Below are positions 33,304 to 43,000 of a DNA stretch of 64,000 nt, in pieces. Source of the DNA: UBA8199 sp964507045. Its GTDB lineage: Bacteria > Verrucomicrobiota > Verrucomicrobiia > Limisphaerales > UBA8199. The stretch's first letter is position 1. Every line of letters starts with the position of its first letter. The stretch is taken from NCBI GenBank assembly GCA_964507045.1, contig CAZDOO010000017.1, forward strand, positions 1 through 64,000, in the 5' to 3' direction. The notes beneath the pieces were generated by a model, which saw only the letters and a program-made list of their open reading frames with translations, searched no databases and had not been told where the DNA came from. A program made the position numbers and the translations under genes.

Positions 33304-33342
33304 CGACCCACCGGCTGCCATCTGCCAACCCTGCCGGGTTGG
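33304..33342 (-). repeat. ~39-bp dispersed repeat, right (inverted) copy
   Basis: Reverse complement of the repeat at 29785-29823. It lies 148 bases before hisI. Confidence 0.7.
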
Positions 33343-33489
33343 TACGGGGCGGAAACCGCAGGCAAAACCCCGCCAGACCGTGTCTTGGCTGTGGGCTTGA
33401 TGCACCCCTGGAAAGCAGCGAAGAGTTCGTTTTTTTCATGGTCCGCGCCCGGAAATCTGCTACGTTATGGCTTTGGCAGATTTGCGCTT

Positions 33490-33882
33490 ATGAGCTTTTA
33501 CGATCAACTGAAGTATGATGCGAACGGCCTGATCCCGGCCATTATCCAGGAACAGAAGAGCGGGCGGGTAGTCATGATGGCTTGGATGAACCGCGCCTCA
33601 CTCGAAAGCACCATCAAGACCGGCAAGACGCATTTCTGGAGCCGGTCACGGCAGAAGTTCTGGATGAAAGGCGAATCCAGCGGCCATACCCAGACGGTCA
33701 AGAACATCGCCTTTGATTGCGACGGGGACACGCTCCTGATCCAGGTGGAGCAGATCGGCGCCGCGTGCCATGAAGGCTACCAGTCCTGCTTTTTCCGCTC
33801 CGTCCAGGGCGATGGTCAGAGCTACCAGATCACCGAGCCGCAGCTCCAGACGCCCGGCGAGATTTACGGAACGAAGAAGTGA
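33490..33882 (+). CDS. hisI: Phosphoribosyl-AMP cyclohydrolase
   Basis: 130 residues from MSFYDQLKYDANGLIPA. The much longer open frame upstream is non-coding repeat sequence. HisI signatures are VVMMAWMN, SRSRQKFWMKGESSGH, the metal-binding DCDGD and AACHEGYQSCFFR. It opens the adenine ring of PR-AMP in the third step of histidine biosynthesis. There is no fused HisE domain (PR-ATP pyrophosphatase), which must be encoded elsewhere. It is followed by a membrane protein and trpE on the same strand. Confidence 0.95.
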   Translation: MSFYDQLKYDANGLIPAIIQEQKSGRVVMMAWMNRASLESTIKTGKTHFWSRSRQKFWMKGESSGHTQTVKNIAFDCDGDTLLIQVEQIGAACHEGYQSCFFRSVQGDGQSYQITEPQLQTPGEIYGTKK

Positions 33883-33944
33883 AAGGCTTCGCTCCCAGGG
33901 CTGGGGCGGCGCGGCGCGCGGGTCCAGGCTGAGCATACGAAGCG

Positions 33945-34586
33945 ATGGATGAGTTTGTTCCATTTGCCAGCCGCAGCTATGGGCTGATGTTCCTGCTGCT
34001 GGTCGTGTCGCGCGGCATGGATTTCCTTAGCACCTGGGTGGCCACGCCCAACATGGTGCTGGAGGGCAATCCGCTAGCCAAAAAACTCGGCTGGAAGTGG
34101 GGCATTCCCCTCAACCTGGCGCTTTGTGTCGGCCTTGCCTTCTGGCCGCTGCCGGCCATTGTGATCAGCACCAGCAGCGTGCTGGTGGCTGCCCGCAACT
34201 TCCAGTCCGCCTGGCTGATGCGGTCGCTCGGCGAGCACATCTATCGCGATTGGCACATCGAGCGCGTGCAGGAAACCAGTATCACGCTGTACCTGTTTTG
34301 CCTGTTTGCCCAGACGGCGCTGACCGGCGGCGTGGGGGTGGCGGTGATCTATTTCAGCGAGTGGCGCCTGGTGCCGCTGGCGATCGGGTTGGGGATCGTG
34401 GCTTACGCGCTGGCGGTGGCTTTCTACACTCTGCTGGGCATCTGGCGCCTGCGCCGCTCGGCAATCCTCACCGCGCAGATGGCGGAACGCAAGCCAGCGA
34501 CCGAGAATGCTCCACCCCCGCCCGGGAAGAACAGCAAGATTCTGCTGGCGGCGGGCCATCTGGATGCCCGTCCTTTGGGGAAATAA
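33945..34586 (+). CDS. Uncharacterised membrane protein between hisI and trpE
   Basis: 213 residues with about five hydrophobic helices (for example YGLMFLLLVV, ALCVGLAFWPLPAIVI and LVPLAIGLGIVAYALAVAF) and a short basic C-terminal tail. The N-terminal region has a D-x-x-S-T plus LEGNPLAKKL pattern reminiscent of the small DUF5658-like membrane family, but this is not certain. No enzymatic motif was seen. It lies 62 bases after hisI and 16 before trpE, so it is probably in the same transcript. Confidence 0.7.
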   Translation: MDEFVPFASRSYGLMFLLLVVSRGMDFLSTWVATPNMVLEGNPLAKKLGWKWGIPLNLALCVGLAFWPLPAIVISTSSVLVAARNFQSAWLMRSLGEHIYRDWHIERVQETSITLYLFCLFAQTALTGGVGVAVIYFSEWRLVPLAIGLGIVAYALAVAFYTLLGIWRLRRSAILTAQMAERKPATENAPPPPGKNSKILLAAGHLDARPLGK

Positions 34587-34602
34587 CCCGGTACAATCTA
34601 AT

Positions 34603-36114
<1,512 letters not shown>

Positions 36115-36527
36115 CCGGCGCGCCGGGATCAAGGCGGCCACCACTGTCTCCGGCAAGTCTTGCTTCTCGATCGGTTAGGTCAGTCAGGTGTGAACGCCTG
36201 ACATAGCGGTCCTCTTAACAAGCTGGCCGGGCTCCCTTCTGCCCGGGATGACTACGATAGCCGGTTCTGGCTTGCGGTTCTTCGCCACCCGTAACCAGCC
36301 ACGCAGACGGGGTGCGACTGCAAGTGCCGGTCGGGAGCGCGGACATTCCTGTCCGCCGGCACGCGCTTATGGGCAAAGGGCGGACAGGAATGTCGGCGCT
36401 CCCGCCCGCATGGCTTGATTGACCGGCACTTCTGGTCACACCCCTGCAAACGCGCCCGCTTGACTTGCCGGGCGGGGGGCCTGTTTAATGGCTTTGGTTT
36501 GCAGCACAATCACTGGAATCATCACTC
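36115..36527. other. Intergenic region with REP-like palindrome
   Basis: No gene is supported. Its main content is the long inverted repeat at 36332-36404. The promoter of the GH127 operon is expected near its right end but is not evident. Confidence 0.7.
36332..36404. repeat. REP-like palindromic element (26-bp arms)
   Basis: The left arm 36332-36357 (cgggagcgcg then gacattcctgtccgcc) and the right arm 36379-36404 are reverse complements at 25 of 26 positions, with a 21-base spacer. This would fold into a long stable hairpin. It lies alone between trpE and the GH127 gene. Confidence 0.85.
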
Positions 36528-38630
36528 ATGCCTGCACTGCTAACTTATGCCGGGACCGGGCGAAACTGCATCTGCGCTGCGGGTGTCGCGCTCGTGCTGA
36601 TTATCGGTTGCCTGGGATCCGCCGGGTCTTGCGGCGCGGGATTGGCGGATACCGACGAGAGAGTGGTGCCGGCGCCGCGAGCCGTCTCGGCCAATCCTTG
36701 GTACACCGGCAACCGGGAACCGCTCTTGCCCAGCCCGCTGATCAAGCTGCCGATCGGCAGCATCCAGCCGCAGGGCTGGCTGCGGCGTCAGCTCGAACTC
36801 GAGGCGCAAGGGATGACGGGCCGCCTGCCGGAGATTTCCAAGTGGTGCAAGTTCGAGGGCAACGCGTGGGCCGACCCGCAGGGCCAGGGTCACAGCGGCT
36901 GGGAAGAGCTGCCGTATTGGCTCAAGGGCTACGGCGACCTGGGCTATGTGCTGGGTGACCCTGCGATTACCAGGAGCGCCCGGAAATGGATTGAGGCGGT
37001 GCTGGCCAGCCAGCAGCCGGATGGCTGGTTCGGCCCGATCGCCAATAAGACGGGACTCAAAGGCAAGCCGGACCTGTGGCCGCACATGGTGATGTGCAAC
37101 GTGCTGCAGTCGTTCTACGAGTTCACGGGCGACGTGCGGGTGCTGCCGTTCCTAACGAAATACTTCCAGTGGTTGAACACCCAGCCGGGCGAGAACTTCG
37201 GCGCGGGTTACTGGCCCAAGATCCGGTTCGGCGACAACCTCGAGACCATTCACTGGCTCTACAACCGCACGGGCGAACCCTGGCTGCTGGACCTGGCCCG
37301 GCGCATCCACGAGAACATGGAAGACTGGACCAGCGGTGTGCACAACTGGCACAACGTCAATCTGGCACAGGGATTCCGGGAGCCGGGCGTGTATTACCCG
37401 CAGGGTCAGCAGGAGCGGTTTCTGCGCGCCGCTGAGAACAATTACGAGACGATCATGGGGCTCTATGGCCAGTTCCCGGGCGGAGGCTTTGCCGGGGATG
37501 AGAATTGCCGGCCGGGCTATACCGACCCGCGGCAGGGCTTCGAGACGTGCGGCATCGTCGAGTTCATGCACAGCTTCGAGATGCTCACCAAGGTTTCGGG
37601 CAATCCCATCTGGGCCGACCGCTGCGAGGAGCTGGCGTTCAACTCACTGCCGGCGGCGCTGACGCCGGATATGAAGGGACTCCATTACCTGACCTGCCCC
37701 AACCAGGTGCAGCTCGACCAGGAGAACAAGTCGCCGGCAATACAAAACAAGGGGACGATGTTCTCCTACAGCCCGTGGGAGCGATATCGCTGCTGTCAGC
37801 ACAATGTCGCACATGGCTGGCCTTATTACGCGGAAGAGCTCTGGCTGGCAACGGCCGATGGCGGCTTGTGCGCTTCTCTTTACGCCGCCAGCGAGGTGAG
37901 CGCAAAGGCAGGGCAGGGGACCTGGGTCAAGATTACAGAGCAGACCGATTATCCCTTTGGCGACACGGTTACGCTGCGAATCTCCGCTGGGCAGGCGGTG
38001 AAGTTCCCTCTGTATCTGCGGATCCCCCGGTGGTGCGGGGAGGCGTCGCTGAGGCTCAACGGCAAGCCGGTTCGGGTTGCGGCCAGGCCTCTCGCTTACG
38101 TGTTGTTGGAGCGCGAGTGGCGGGATGGCGACACGCTGAGCTTGCGGCTGCCGATGCGGGTCTCCGTGCGGAAATGGGAGAAGAACCATAACTCGGTCTC
38201 CGTGGATTACGGCCCCCTGACTTTCTCGCTGAAGATCGGCGAGCGGTGGTCCCGTAGCGGGGGCACCGAAGCCTGGCCGGAGTGGGAGGTCTTCCCCACC
38301 ACCCCCTGGAATTATGGTCTGGTGCTTGATCAGCAGCGCCCCGCAAAGTCCTTCAAGGTGGCAAGGCGGAGCGGGGGCGCGTTGGTACCGGCGCAGCCGT
38401 TCACGCCGGAAACGGCGCCAATCGAGCTGCGGGTGGAAGCGCGGCGGATTCCGGCCTGGAAGCAGGATGCGCTCGGTCTGGTTGGCAAACTGCAGTCCAG
38501 CCCGGTGAAGTCCGATCAGCCGCTGGAGACAATCACGCTGATTCCCATGGGCGCAGCGCGATTGCGCATCACGGCCTTCCCGGTTATCGGGCGGGGACGG
38601 GCCCTGCGGGAGTGGAATGCGGGAGAATAA
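36528..38630 (+). CDS. Exported GH127-family beta-L-arabinofuranosidase-like protein (DUF1680)
   Basis: 700 residues. The N-terminal signal contains LVLIIGC, a plausible lipobox. Family features are IQPQGWLRRQLELEAQGMTG, HSGWEELPYWLKG and FAGDENCRPGYTDPRQGF. The cysteine/zinc site is recognisable: ETC (Glu and Cys ligands) and a vicinal RCC pair (thiolate nucleophile plus ligand), with a Glu about 14 residues before ETC as candidate acid/base. A beta-sandwich segment follows (LRIPRWCGEASLRLNGKPV). It releases arabinofuranose from plant or glycoprotein glycans in characterised relatives. It is the first gene of a run with GH2 (4 bases) and a pectate-lyase-like gene. Confidence 0.88.
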   Translation: MPALLTYAGTGRNCICAAGVALVLIIGCLGSAGSCGAGLADTDERVVPAPRAVSANPWYTGNREPLLPSPLIKLPIGSIQPQGWLRRQLELEAQGMTGRLPEISKWCKFEGNAWADPQGQGHSGWEELPYWLKGYGDLGYVLGDPAITRSARKWIEAVLASQQPDGWFGPIANKTGLKGKPDLWPHMVMCNVLQSFYEFTGDVRVLPFLTKYFQWLNTQPGENFGAGYWPKIRFGDNLETIHWLYNRTGEPWLLDLARRIHENMEDWTSGVHNWHNVNLAQGFREPGVYYPQGQQERFLRAAENNYETIMGLYGQFPGGGFAGDENCRPGYTDPRQGFETCGIVEFMHSFEMLTKVSGNPIWADRCEELAFNSLPAALTPDMKGLHYLTCPNQVQLDQENKSPAIQNKGTMFSYSPWERYRCCQHNVAHGWPYYAEELWLATADGGLCASLYAASEVSAKAGQGTWVKITEQTDYPFGDTVTLRISAGQAVKFPLYLRIPRWCGEASLRLNGKPVRVAARPLAYVLLEREWRDGDTLSLRLPMRVSVRKWEKNHNSVSVDYGPLTFSLKIGERWSRSGGTEAWPEWEVFPTTPWNYGLVLDQQRPAKSFKVARRSGGALVPAQPFTPETAPIELRVEARRIPAWKQDALGLVGKLQSSPVKSDQPLETITLIPMGAARLRITAFPVIGRGRALREWNAGE

Positions 38631-38634
38631 AAAC

Positions 38635-40938
38635 ATGAGCACACGAGTGATGAATATGAAAAAGATAAACTTGTACCAGAGAAATCTGCTTGTTGCCGGG
38701 GTCAGTCTCGCACTCTGGCTTTCTGTCCCAGGGGCTTCCCATGCGTCCTGGCGGCCGGCAGCGGGGCCGTTGAAGACGCGGTGGGCAAAAGACGTCTCGC
38801 CAGCCAACGCCCTTCCGGATTACCCGCGCCCACAAATGGTCCGGGAGGATTGGCTTAACCTCAATGGCCTGTGGGACCTGGCAATCACCAGCAAAGAGGC
38901 CACGCGAGCCACGTTCCACGAGCAGATTCTGGTGCCCTTCCCGGTCGAGTCGGCGCTGTCCGGCGTGATGCGGCCCGTCAGCGAGAACGAGCGGATATGG
39001 TATCGGCGCACGTTTGAAGTGCCCGCCAAATGGCAGGGCCGGCGCGTTCTGCTCCATTTCGGCGCGGTGGACTACGAAGCGACAGTGCTGGTCAATGGCC
39101 AGGAGGTGGGCCGACACCGGGGCGGTTACGACGCGTTCAGCTTCGACGTCACCGACGCCCTCAAGCCCTCGGGCGAGAACGAGTTGCTCGTAGCCGCTTG
39201 GGACCCCACCGATGCCGGCACGCAGCCTCGCGGCAAACAAATACGCAAGCCGCACGGCATCTGGTACACGCCCACCAGCGGCATCTGGCAGACGGTATGG
39301 CTGGAGCCGGTCAATGCTGCCTACATCACCGATCTGAAGATCACCCCGGATGTGGATAATGGCGCGGTAACGGTCCAACCAGTCACAACGCCCATGCTCG
39401 GCGCATACATGGCCGAGGTCACGATCCATGACGGCCGCAAGGTGGTGTACACAGCTTCCATAACGGCCCCGGGGCAAATCAAGCTGCCAGTCAAGAACGC
39501 CCGGCTTTGGTCGCCCGAGGATCCGCACCTCTACAGCCTTACCATCAGTCTTAAGCTTGGGGGCCGTGTTGTGGACCAGGTCGAGAGCTACTTCGGCATG
39601 CGCAAGATTTCGCTGGGCAAGGACGCCAAGGGGTTCACCCGCCTCCTGTTGAACAACAAACCCTACTTCCAATTCGGCCCGCTGGACCAGGGATTCTGGC
39701 CCGATGGCCTTTACACCGCGCCCACGGACGCGGCCCTGCGCTATGACATCGAGATGACCAAGAAGCTCGGATACAACATGGCGCGCAAGCACGTCAAGAT
39801 CGAGCCTGAGCGCTGGTATTACTGGTGCGACAAGCTCGGCTTGCTGGTGTGGCAGGACATGCCCAGCGGCGACAAGTATATTGGGCCAAAGGACCCGGAC
39901 ATTACCCGCAGCGCGGAATCCGCAGCCGCATTCGAGCAGGAACTCACCGCCCTGATCCGGGGACGCGAGAACCACCCCTGTATCGTCATGTGGGTGCCTT
40001 ACAATGAAGGCTGGGGTCAGTGGGATACCGCCCGCATTGTCGAACTGGTCAGGAAGCTCGATCCGACCCGGCTGGTGAACAACACGAGCGGCTGGAGCGA
40101 CCGCGGCGTCGGGGATGTCAACGACATGCACAAGTATCCCGGCCCGGGGTCGCCCGAACCGGAGGCCAACCGGGCGGTGGTGCTCGGCGAGTTCGGCGGC
40201 TTGGGCCTGCCCGTTAGCGGCCACACCTGGCAGAGCCAGAAGAACTGGGGCTACCGCAGCTTTGCCGACTCCGAGGCGCTCACGGCCGCGTACATTGATT
40301 TGGCCGCGAAGCTCTTTCCGCTCATTGACGAAAAAGGCCTCTCCGCCGCCGTTTATACCCAAACCACCGATGTCGAAATCGAGGTCAACGGCCTCATGAC
40401 CTACGACCGCGCACTGGTGAAGATGGACTTGAAGAAAGTAGCCGCGGCCAATCACGGCCATTTCCCGCCACGACCCAAGGTGACGGAACTCGTGCCGACG
40501 GCCCTCAGTGAACGCGTAACCTGGCGGTTCACTTTACAGAAGCCTGCGGAGGATTGGTTCAAGCCGGGGTTCGACGCGGGTTCGTGGAAGGAAGGCCGGG
40601 CGGGCTTCGGCACCAAGGGGACGCCGGGCGCGGTTGTGCGCACGGAGTGGAACACCGGTGACATCTGGCTGCGCCGCGAGTTTGACCTCCAAACCGGCAA
40701 GTCCGACGTCCTGCGTCTGCTGATCCACCACGACGAGGACGCCGAGGTTTACCTCAACGGGGTCCTGGCGGCGCGCGCGCCAGGATTCGCCTCGGACTAC
40801 GAGAAGTTCCCGATGAATCCCGACGCCCGGGCGGCGCTTAAGCCCACCGGCAACGTCATGGCTGTGCATTGCCACCAAACCGCAGGGGGCCAGTACATTG
40901 ACGCGGGCATCGTGAAGGTCGAAATCCCGAGAGAATAG
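38635..40938 (+). CDS. Exported glycoside hydrolase family 2 protein
   Basis: 767 residues from the ATG at 38635, preceded by gggag; a signal peptide (LLVAGVSLALWLSVPGASHA) follows a basic start. GH2 order is clear: sugar-binding jelly roll (DWLNLNGLWDLAI, WYRRTFEVP, DYEATVLVNGQEVGRHRGGY), Ig-like domain, then TIM barrel with acid/base Glu in VPYNEGWG and nucleophile Glu in VLGEFGG. The C-terminal ~150 residues (VTWRFTLQKPAEDWFKPGF and following) form an extra beta-sandwich, probably a carbohydrate-binding module. Specificity (galactosidase, glucuronidase, mannosidase) cannot be read. Likely cotranscribed with GH127. Confidence 0.9.
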   Translation: MSTRVMNMKKINLYQRNLLVAGVSLALWLSVPGASHASWRPAAGPLKTRWAKDVSPANALPDYPRPQMVREDWLNLNGLWDLAITSKEATRATFHEQILVPFPVESALSGVMRPVSENERIWYRRTFEVPAKWQGRRVLLHFGAVDYEATVLVNGQEVGRHRGGYDAFSFDVTDALKPSGENELLVAAWDPTDAGTQPRGKQIRKPHGIWYTPTSGIWQTVWLEPVNAAYITDLKITPDVDNGAVTVQPVTTPMLGAYMAEVTIHDGRKVVYTASITAPGQIKLPVKNARLWSPEDPHLYSLTISLKLGGRVVDQVESYFGMRKISLGKDAKGFTRLLLNNKPYFQFGPLDQGFWPDGLYTAPTDAALRYDIEMTKKLGYNMARKHVKIEPERWYYWCDKLGLLVWQDMPSGDKYIGPKDPDITRSAESAAAFEQELTALIRGRENHPCIVMWVPYNEGWGQWDTARIVELVRKLDPTRLVNNTSGWSDRGVGDVNDMHKYPGPGSPEPEANRAVVLGEFGGLGLPVSGHTWQSQKNWGYRSFADSEALTAAYIDLAAKLFPLIDEKGLSAAVYTQTTDVEIEVNGLMTYDRALVKMDLKKVAAANHGHFPPRPKVTELVPTALSERVTWRFTLQKPAEDWFKPGFDAGSWKEGRAGFGTKGTPGAVVRTEWNTGDIWLRREFDLQTGKSDVLRLLIHHDEDAEVYLNGVLAARAPGFASDYEKFPMNPDARAALKPTGNVMAVHCHQTAGGQYIDAGIVKVEIPRE

Positions 40939-40944
40939 CTGCGC

Positions 40945-42207
40945 TTGAAAAGCCTCCTCTTCCTGCTCTGCGCGGTGAGCTTGGCTGCCGCCGCGCCGGC
41001 CCCGGACAGTTGCTCGGTCCGCGATTTCGGCGCCAAGGGCGACGGCAGCACCGACGATACGGCGGCCTTTCAGAAGGCGCTCGACACCGTGGGGCGAGCG
41101 GGCGGCGGGGTGGTGTACGCCCCGCGCGGCAATTACTTCTTCGCCGGCCATCTCAAGGTGCCGAACGCCGTAACGCTCAAAGGAGCCTGGGAATCCGTCC
41201 CCTCCCACATCGGCATCCGCAACCCGGGTGCACCCAAACCCACCGACGACGGCACAACCTTGCTCGTCACAGAAAGCCGGGGCCGGGAAGACGGCCCAGC
41301 CTTCGTTACCTTGAACGACAATGCCACGCTGAAAGGCGTCGTGATCTACTACCCGGAGCAGGACCCGGCAGAGGAGCCGAAGCCCTATCCCTGGGCGATA
41401 GCCCTGCGCGGGAAGAACCCCGCCGTGCTCGCCGTCGAGCTGCTCAATCCCTACAACGGCATTGACGCCAGCCACAACGAGCGGCACCTCATCCGCGACG
41501 TGCACGGCCAGCCGCTGCGGCGGGGCATCCTGGTGGATGCCATCTATGACATCGGGCGGATCGAGAATGTGCACTTCAATCCCTGGTGGAGCATGCAGCC
41601 GCGCCTGTTCCAATGGCAGCAGCAGCATGGCGAAGCGTTCATCTTCGGCCGGAGCGACTGGCAATACGTCTTCAACACCTTCTGCTTCGGCTACCACATC
41701 GGCTATAAATTCATCCAGACTGATGCTGGGTTATGCAACGGCAACTTCCTCGGCATCGGTGCGGATGATTGTTACACTGCCCTGGTCGCAGAGCGTTGCG
41801 CTCCCATGGGCCTCCTGATCTCCAACGGCGAGTTCGTCTCCTTCCACGGCCCGGATCCGACCATGGTGCGAGTCGAAACGAATAACGTCGGCAGCGTCCG
41901 CTTCGTGAACTGCGCTTTCTGGGGACCCTGCAACCAGATCGCCAGGATCGCGGGCAAAGGCACGGTGGGCTTCAGCGACTGCACCTTCGTGGAGTGGGAC
42001 CGAAAAAAGGAGGGCCGCCACGCACTGCAATGCGCGGGCGGAACGGTGCTCGTCCGCGGTTGCGAGTTTCAAGCTGACAAGCCCCAAATCGAGTTAGGCG
42101 AGAAGGTGCGGCGCGCGGTGATCACGGATAACATCATCACCGGCAAGCCCCGCATAGCGAACCGGAGCAAAGCATCGGTGATTATCAATAACAACGCCGG
42201 TGATTAG
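40945..42207 (+). CDS. Exported pectate-lyase-superfamily (parallel beta-helix) protein
   Basis: 420 residues. TTG start at 40945, 6 bases after the GH2 stop, opening a signal peptide (MKSLLFLLCAVSLAAAAPA). The opening of the mature chain, SVRDFGAKGDGSTDDTAAFQ, is the hallmark of the Pectate_lyase_3 beta-helix family shared with GH28 and GH55-like enzymes. Later segments (VRFVNCAFWGP, VGFSDCTFVEW, VLVRGCEFQADKP, ITDNIITGKP) are beta-helix rungs. The catalytic type is unclear; a glycan lyase or hydrolase acting with the GH127 and GH2 enzymes is inferred from position. Confidence 0.85.
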   Translation: MKSLLFLLCAVSLAAAAPAPDSCSVRDFGAKGDGSTDDTAAFQKALDTVGRAGGGVVYAPRGNYFFAGHLKVPNAVTLKGAWESVPSHIGIRNPGAPKPTDDGTTLLVTESRGREDGPAFVTLNDNATLKGVVIYYPEQDPAEEPKPYPWAIALRGKNPAVLAVELLNPYNGIDASHNERHLIRDVHGQPLRRGILVDAIYDIGRIENVHFNPWWSMQPRLFQWQQQHGEAFIFGRSDWQYVFNTFCFGYHIGYKFIQTDAGLCNGNFLGIGADDCYTALVAERCAPMGLLISNGEFVSFHGPDPTMVRVETNNVGSVRFVNCAFWGPCNQIARIAGKGTVGFSDCTFVEWDRKKEGRHALQCAGGTVLVRGCEFQADKPQIELGEKVRRAVITDNIITGKPRIANRSKASVIINNNAGD

Positions 42208-42285
42208 CGGCATGTCGGACCTGAAAAAGAGATGGGGAATCCTAAACGGCCTTCTACTCTCTCTAATGGTTTAACTGCCTGAGGC

Positions 42286-42783
42286 ATGGAAACTGTTTAC
42301 ATCGAGACGACCGTCATAAGCTACCTGGTGGCCAACCAGAGCCGGGACCTTGTGACCGCTGGTCAGCAGCAAGCTACCCGCGACTGGTGGGCGCGGCGAC
42401 GCACCAGCTTCTATTGCGTGGTTTCCGAAGAGACACTGGCGGAAGCGGCACGTGGCGACGCCGCGCAAGCCGCGCTGCGGTTGGCCGCCCTGGGCGGGCT
42501 GCCCGTTGTGCCTGTCACAGGAGAGGTCGAGCGTCTGGCAATTGAGTTCCTCCACACCGGCGCCCTGCCGCCCTCAGCGCGTTCAGATGCCATCCACCTG
42601 GCGGCAGCTTCCTTTGTTGAAGCAGACTACCTGTTAACCTGGAATTGCCGGCATCTGGCTAACGCGCAAATCATCCGGCGGCTCGAACGTGAAGCGGTGC
42701 GCACGGGATGGAACCTGCCGACGGTTTGCACGCCGCCGGAGCTTATGGCAGATTTGACTTGTGGAACCCAATCCGATTCTTGA
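42286..42783 (+). CDS. PIN-domain protein (VapC-like toxin)
   Basis: 165 residues. METVYIETTVISYLVA gives the N-terminal acidic and Thr residues of PIN nucleases (E in place of the common D in IYLDTS), followed by VVSEETLAEAARGD and the mid acidic residue in RSDAIHLAAAS, then DYLLTWNCRHLANA with the late acidic/Asn pair. PIN toxins cleave RNA. The partner gene begins inside its end (23-base overlap). The pair is inserted between two glycan-degradation genes. Toxin activity is inferred from family. Confidence 0.85.
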   Translation: METVYIETTVISYLVANQSRDLVTAGQQQATRDWWARRRTSFYCVVSEETLAEAARGDAAQAALRLAALGGLPVVPVTGEVERLAIEFLHTGALPPSARSDAIHLAAASFVEADYLLTWNCRHLANAQIIRRLEREAVRTGWNLPTVCTPPELMADLTCGTQSDS

Positions 42784-43000
42784 AGAGATCTGGCGCGTCA
42801 AGGATGAACTGGCGCGTGAGGCCGGCAACGACCTCCACCGCCTGTGCGCAAATACGCGCCGGTGGGCGGCAACGCACCCGCACTCCGGCCCCACCGTCGC
42901 CAGCCCCCAAGAACTGCGGCGACTGGCTGCAGAGCATGGGCTTCGTCATCCACACCCCTCGACGATGGCCTTGAACGACACGCCACCTCGCAAAGAATGA
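42761..43000 (+). CDS. Putative antitoxin partner of the PIN protein
   Basis: 79 residues, GTG start overlapping the PIN gene by 23 bases. The opening NPILEEIWRVKDELAREAGN followed by DLHRLCANTRRWAA is a recurring short helical protein type found next to PIN genes. Its stop overlaps the next ATG as ATGA, linking the toxin pair translationally to the beta-helix lipoprotein. The latter half (HPHSGPTVASPQELRRLA) is low in recognisable structure. The antitoxin role is inferred from position and size. Confidence 0.7.
   Translation: MEPNPILEEIWRVKDELAREAGNDLHRLCANTRRWAATHPHSGPTVASPQELRRLAAEHGLRHPHPSTMALNDTPPRKE

Larger units (their letters stand above)
32608..33489. other. Mobile-element debris and dispersed repeats upstream of hisI
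   Basis: Nearly 900 bases without an intact gene. It contains a transposase N-terminus-like fragment (32704), a tyrosine recombinase C-terminal fragment (32769-32960), a partial repeat near 33230 and the inverted ~39-bp repeat at 33304-33342. The long frame running into hisI is not coding before 33490. Confidence 0.7.

Noticed and set aside
32932..33489. Long N-terminal extension of the hisI frame
   Set aside because: The extension covers dispersed repeats and integrase debris; HisI homology and normal family length begin at 33490.
37770..37800. Possible loss of a metal-site cysteine in the GH127 protein (YRCC instead of CxCC)
   Set aside because: The recalled zinc ligands (Glu and Cys of ETC, and the vicinal Cys pair) are present; the replaced Cys is not a required ligand.
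38584..40461. Long open frame on the minus strand across the GH2 gene
   Set aside because: It is the antisense shadow of a high-GC gene; the plus-strand protein has full GH2 motifs and the minus frame has no domain or coupling. The same applies to long minus-strand frames over the tandem esterase (30043-31818), the beta-helix lipoprotein (43033-45003) and the M6 protease (56212-57945).
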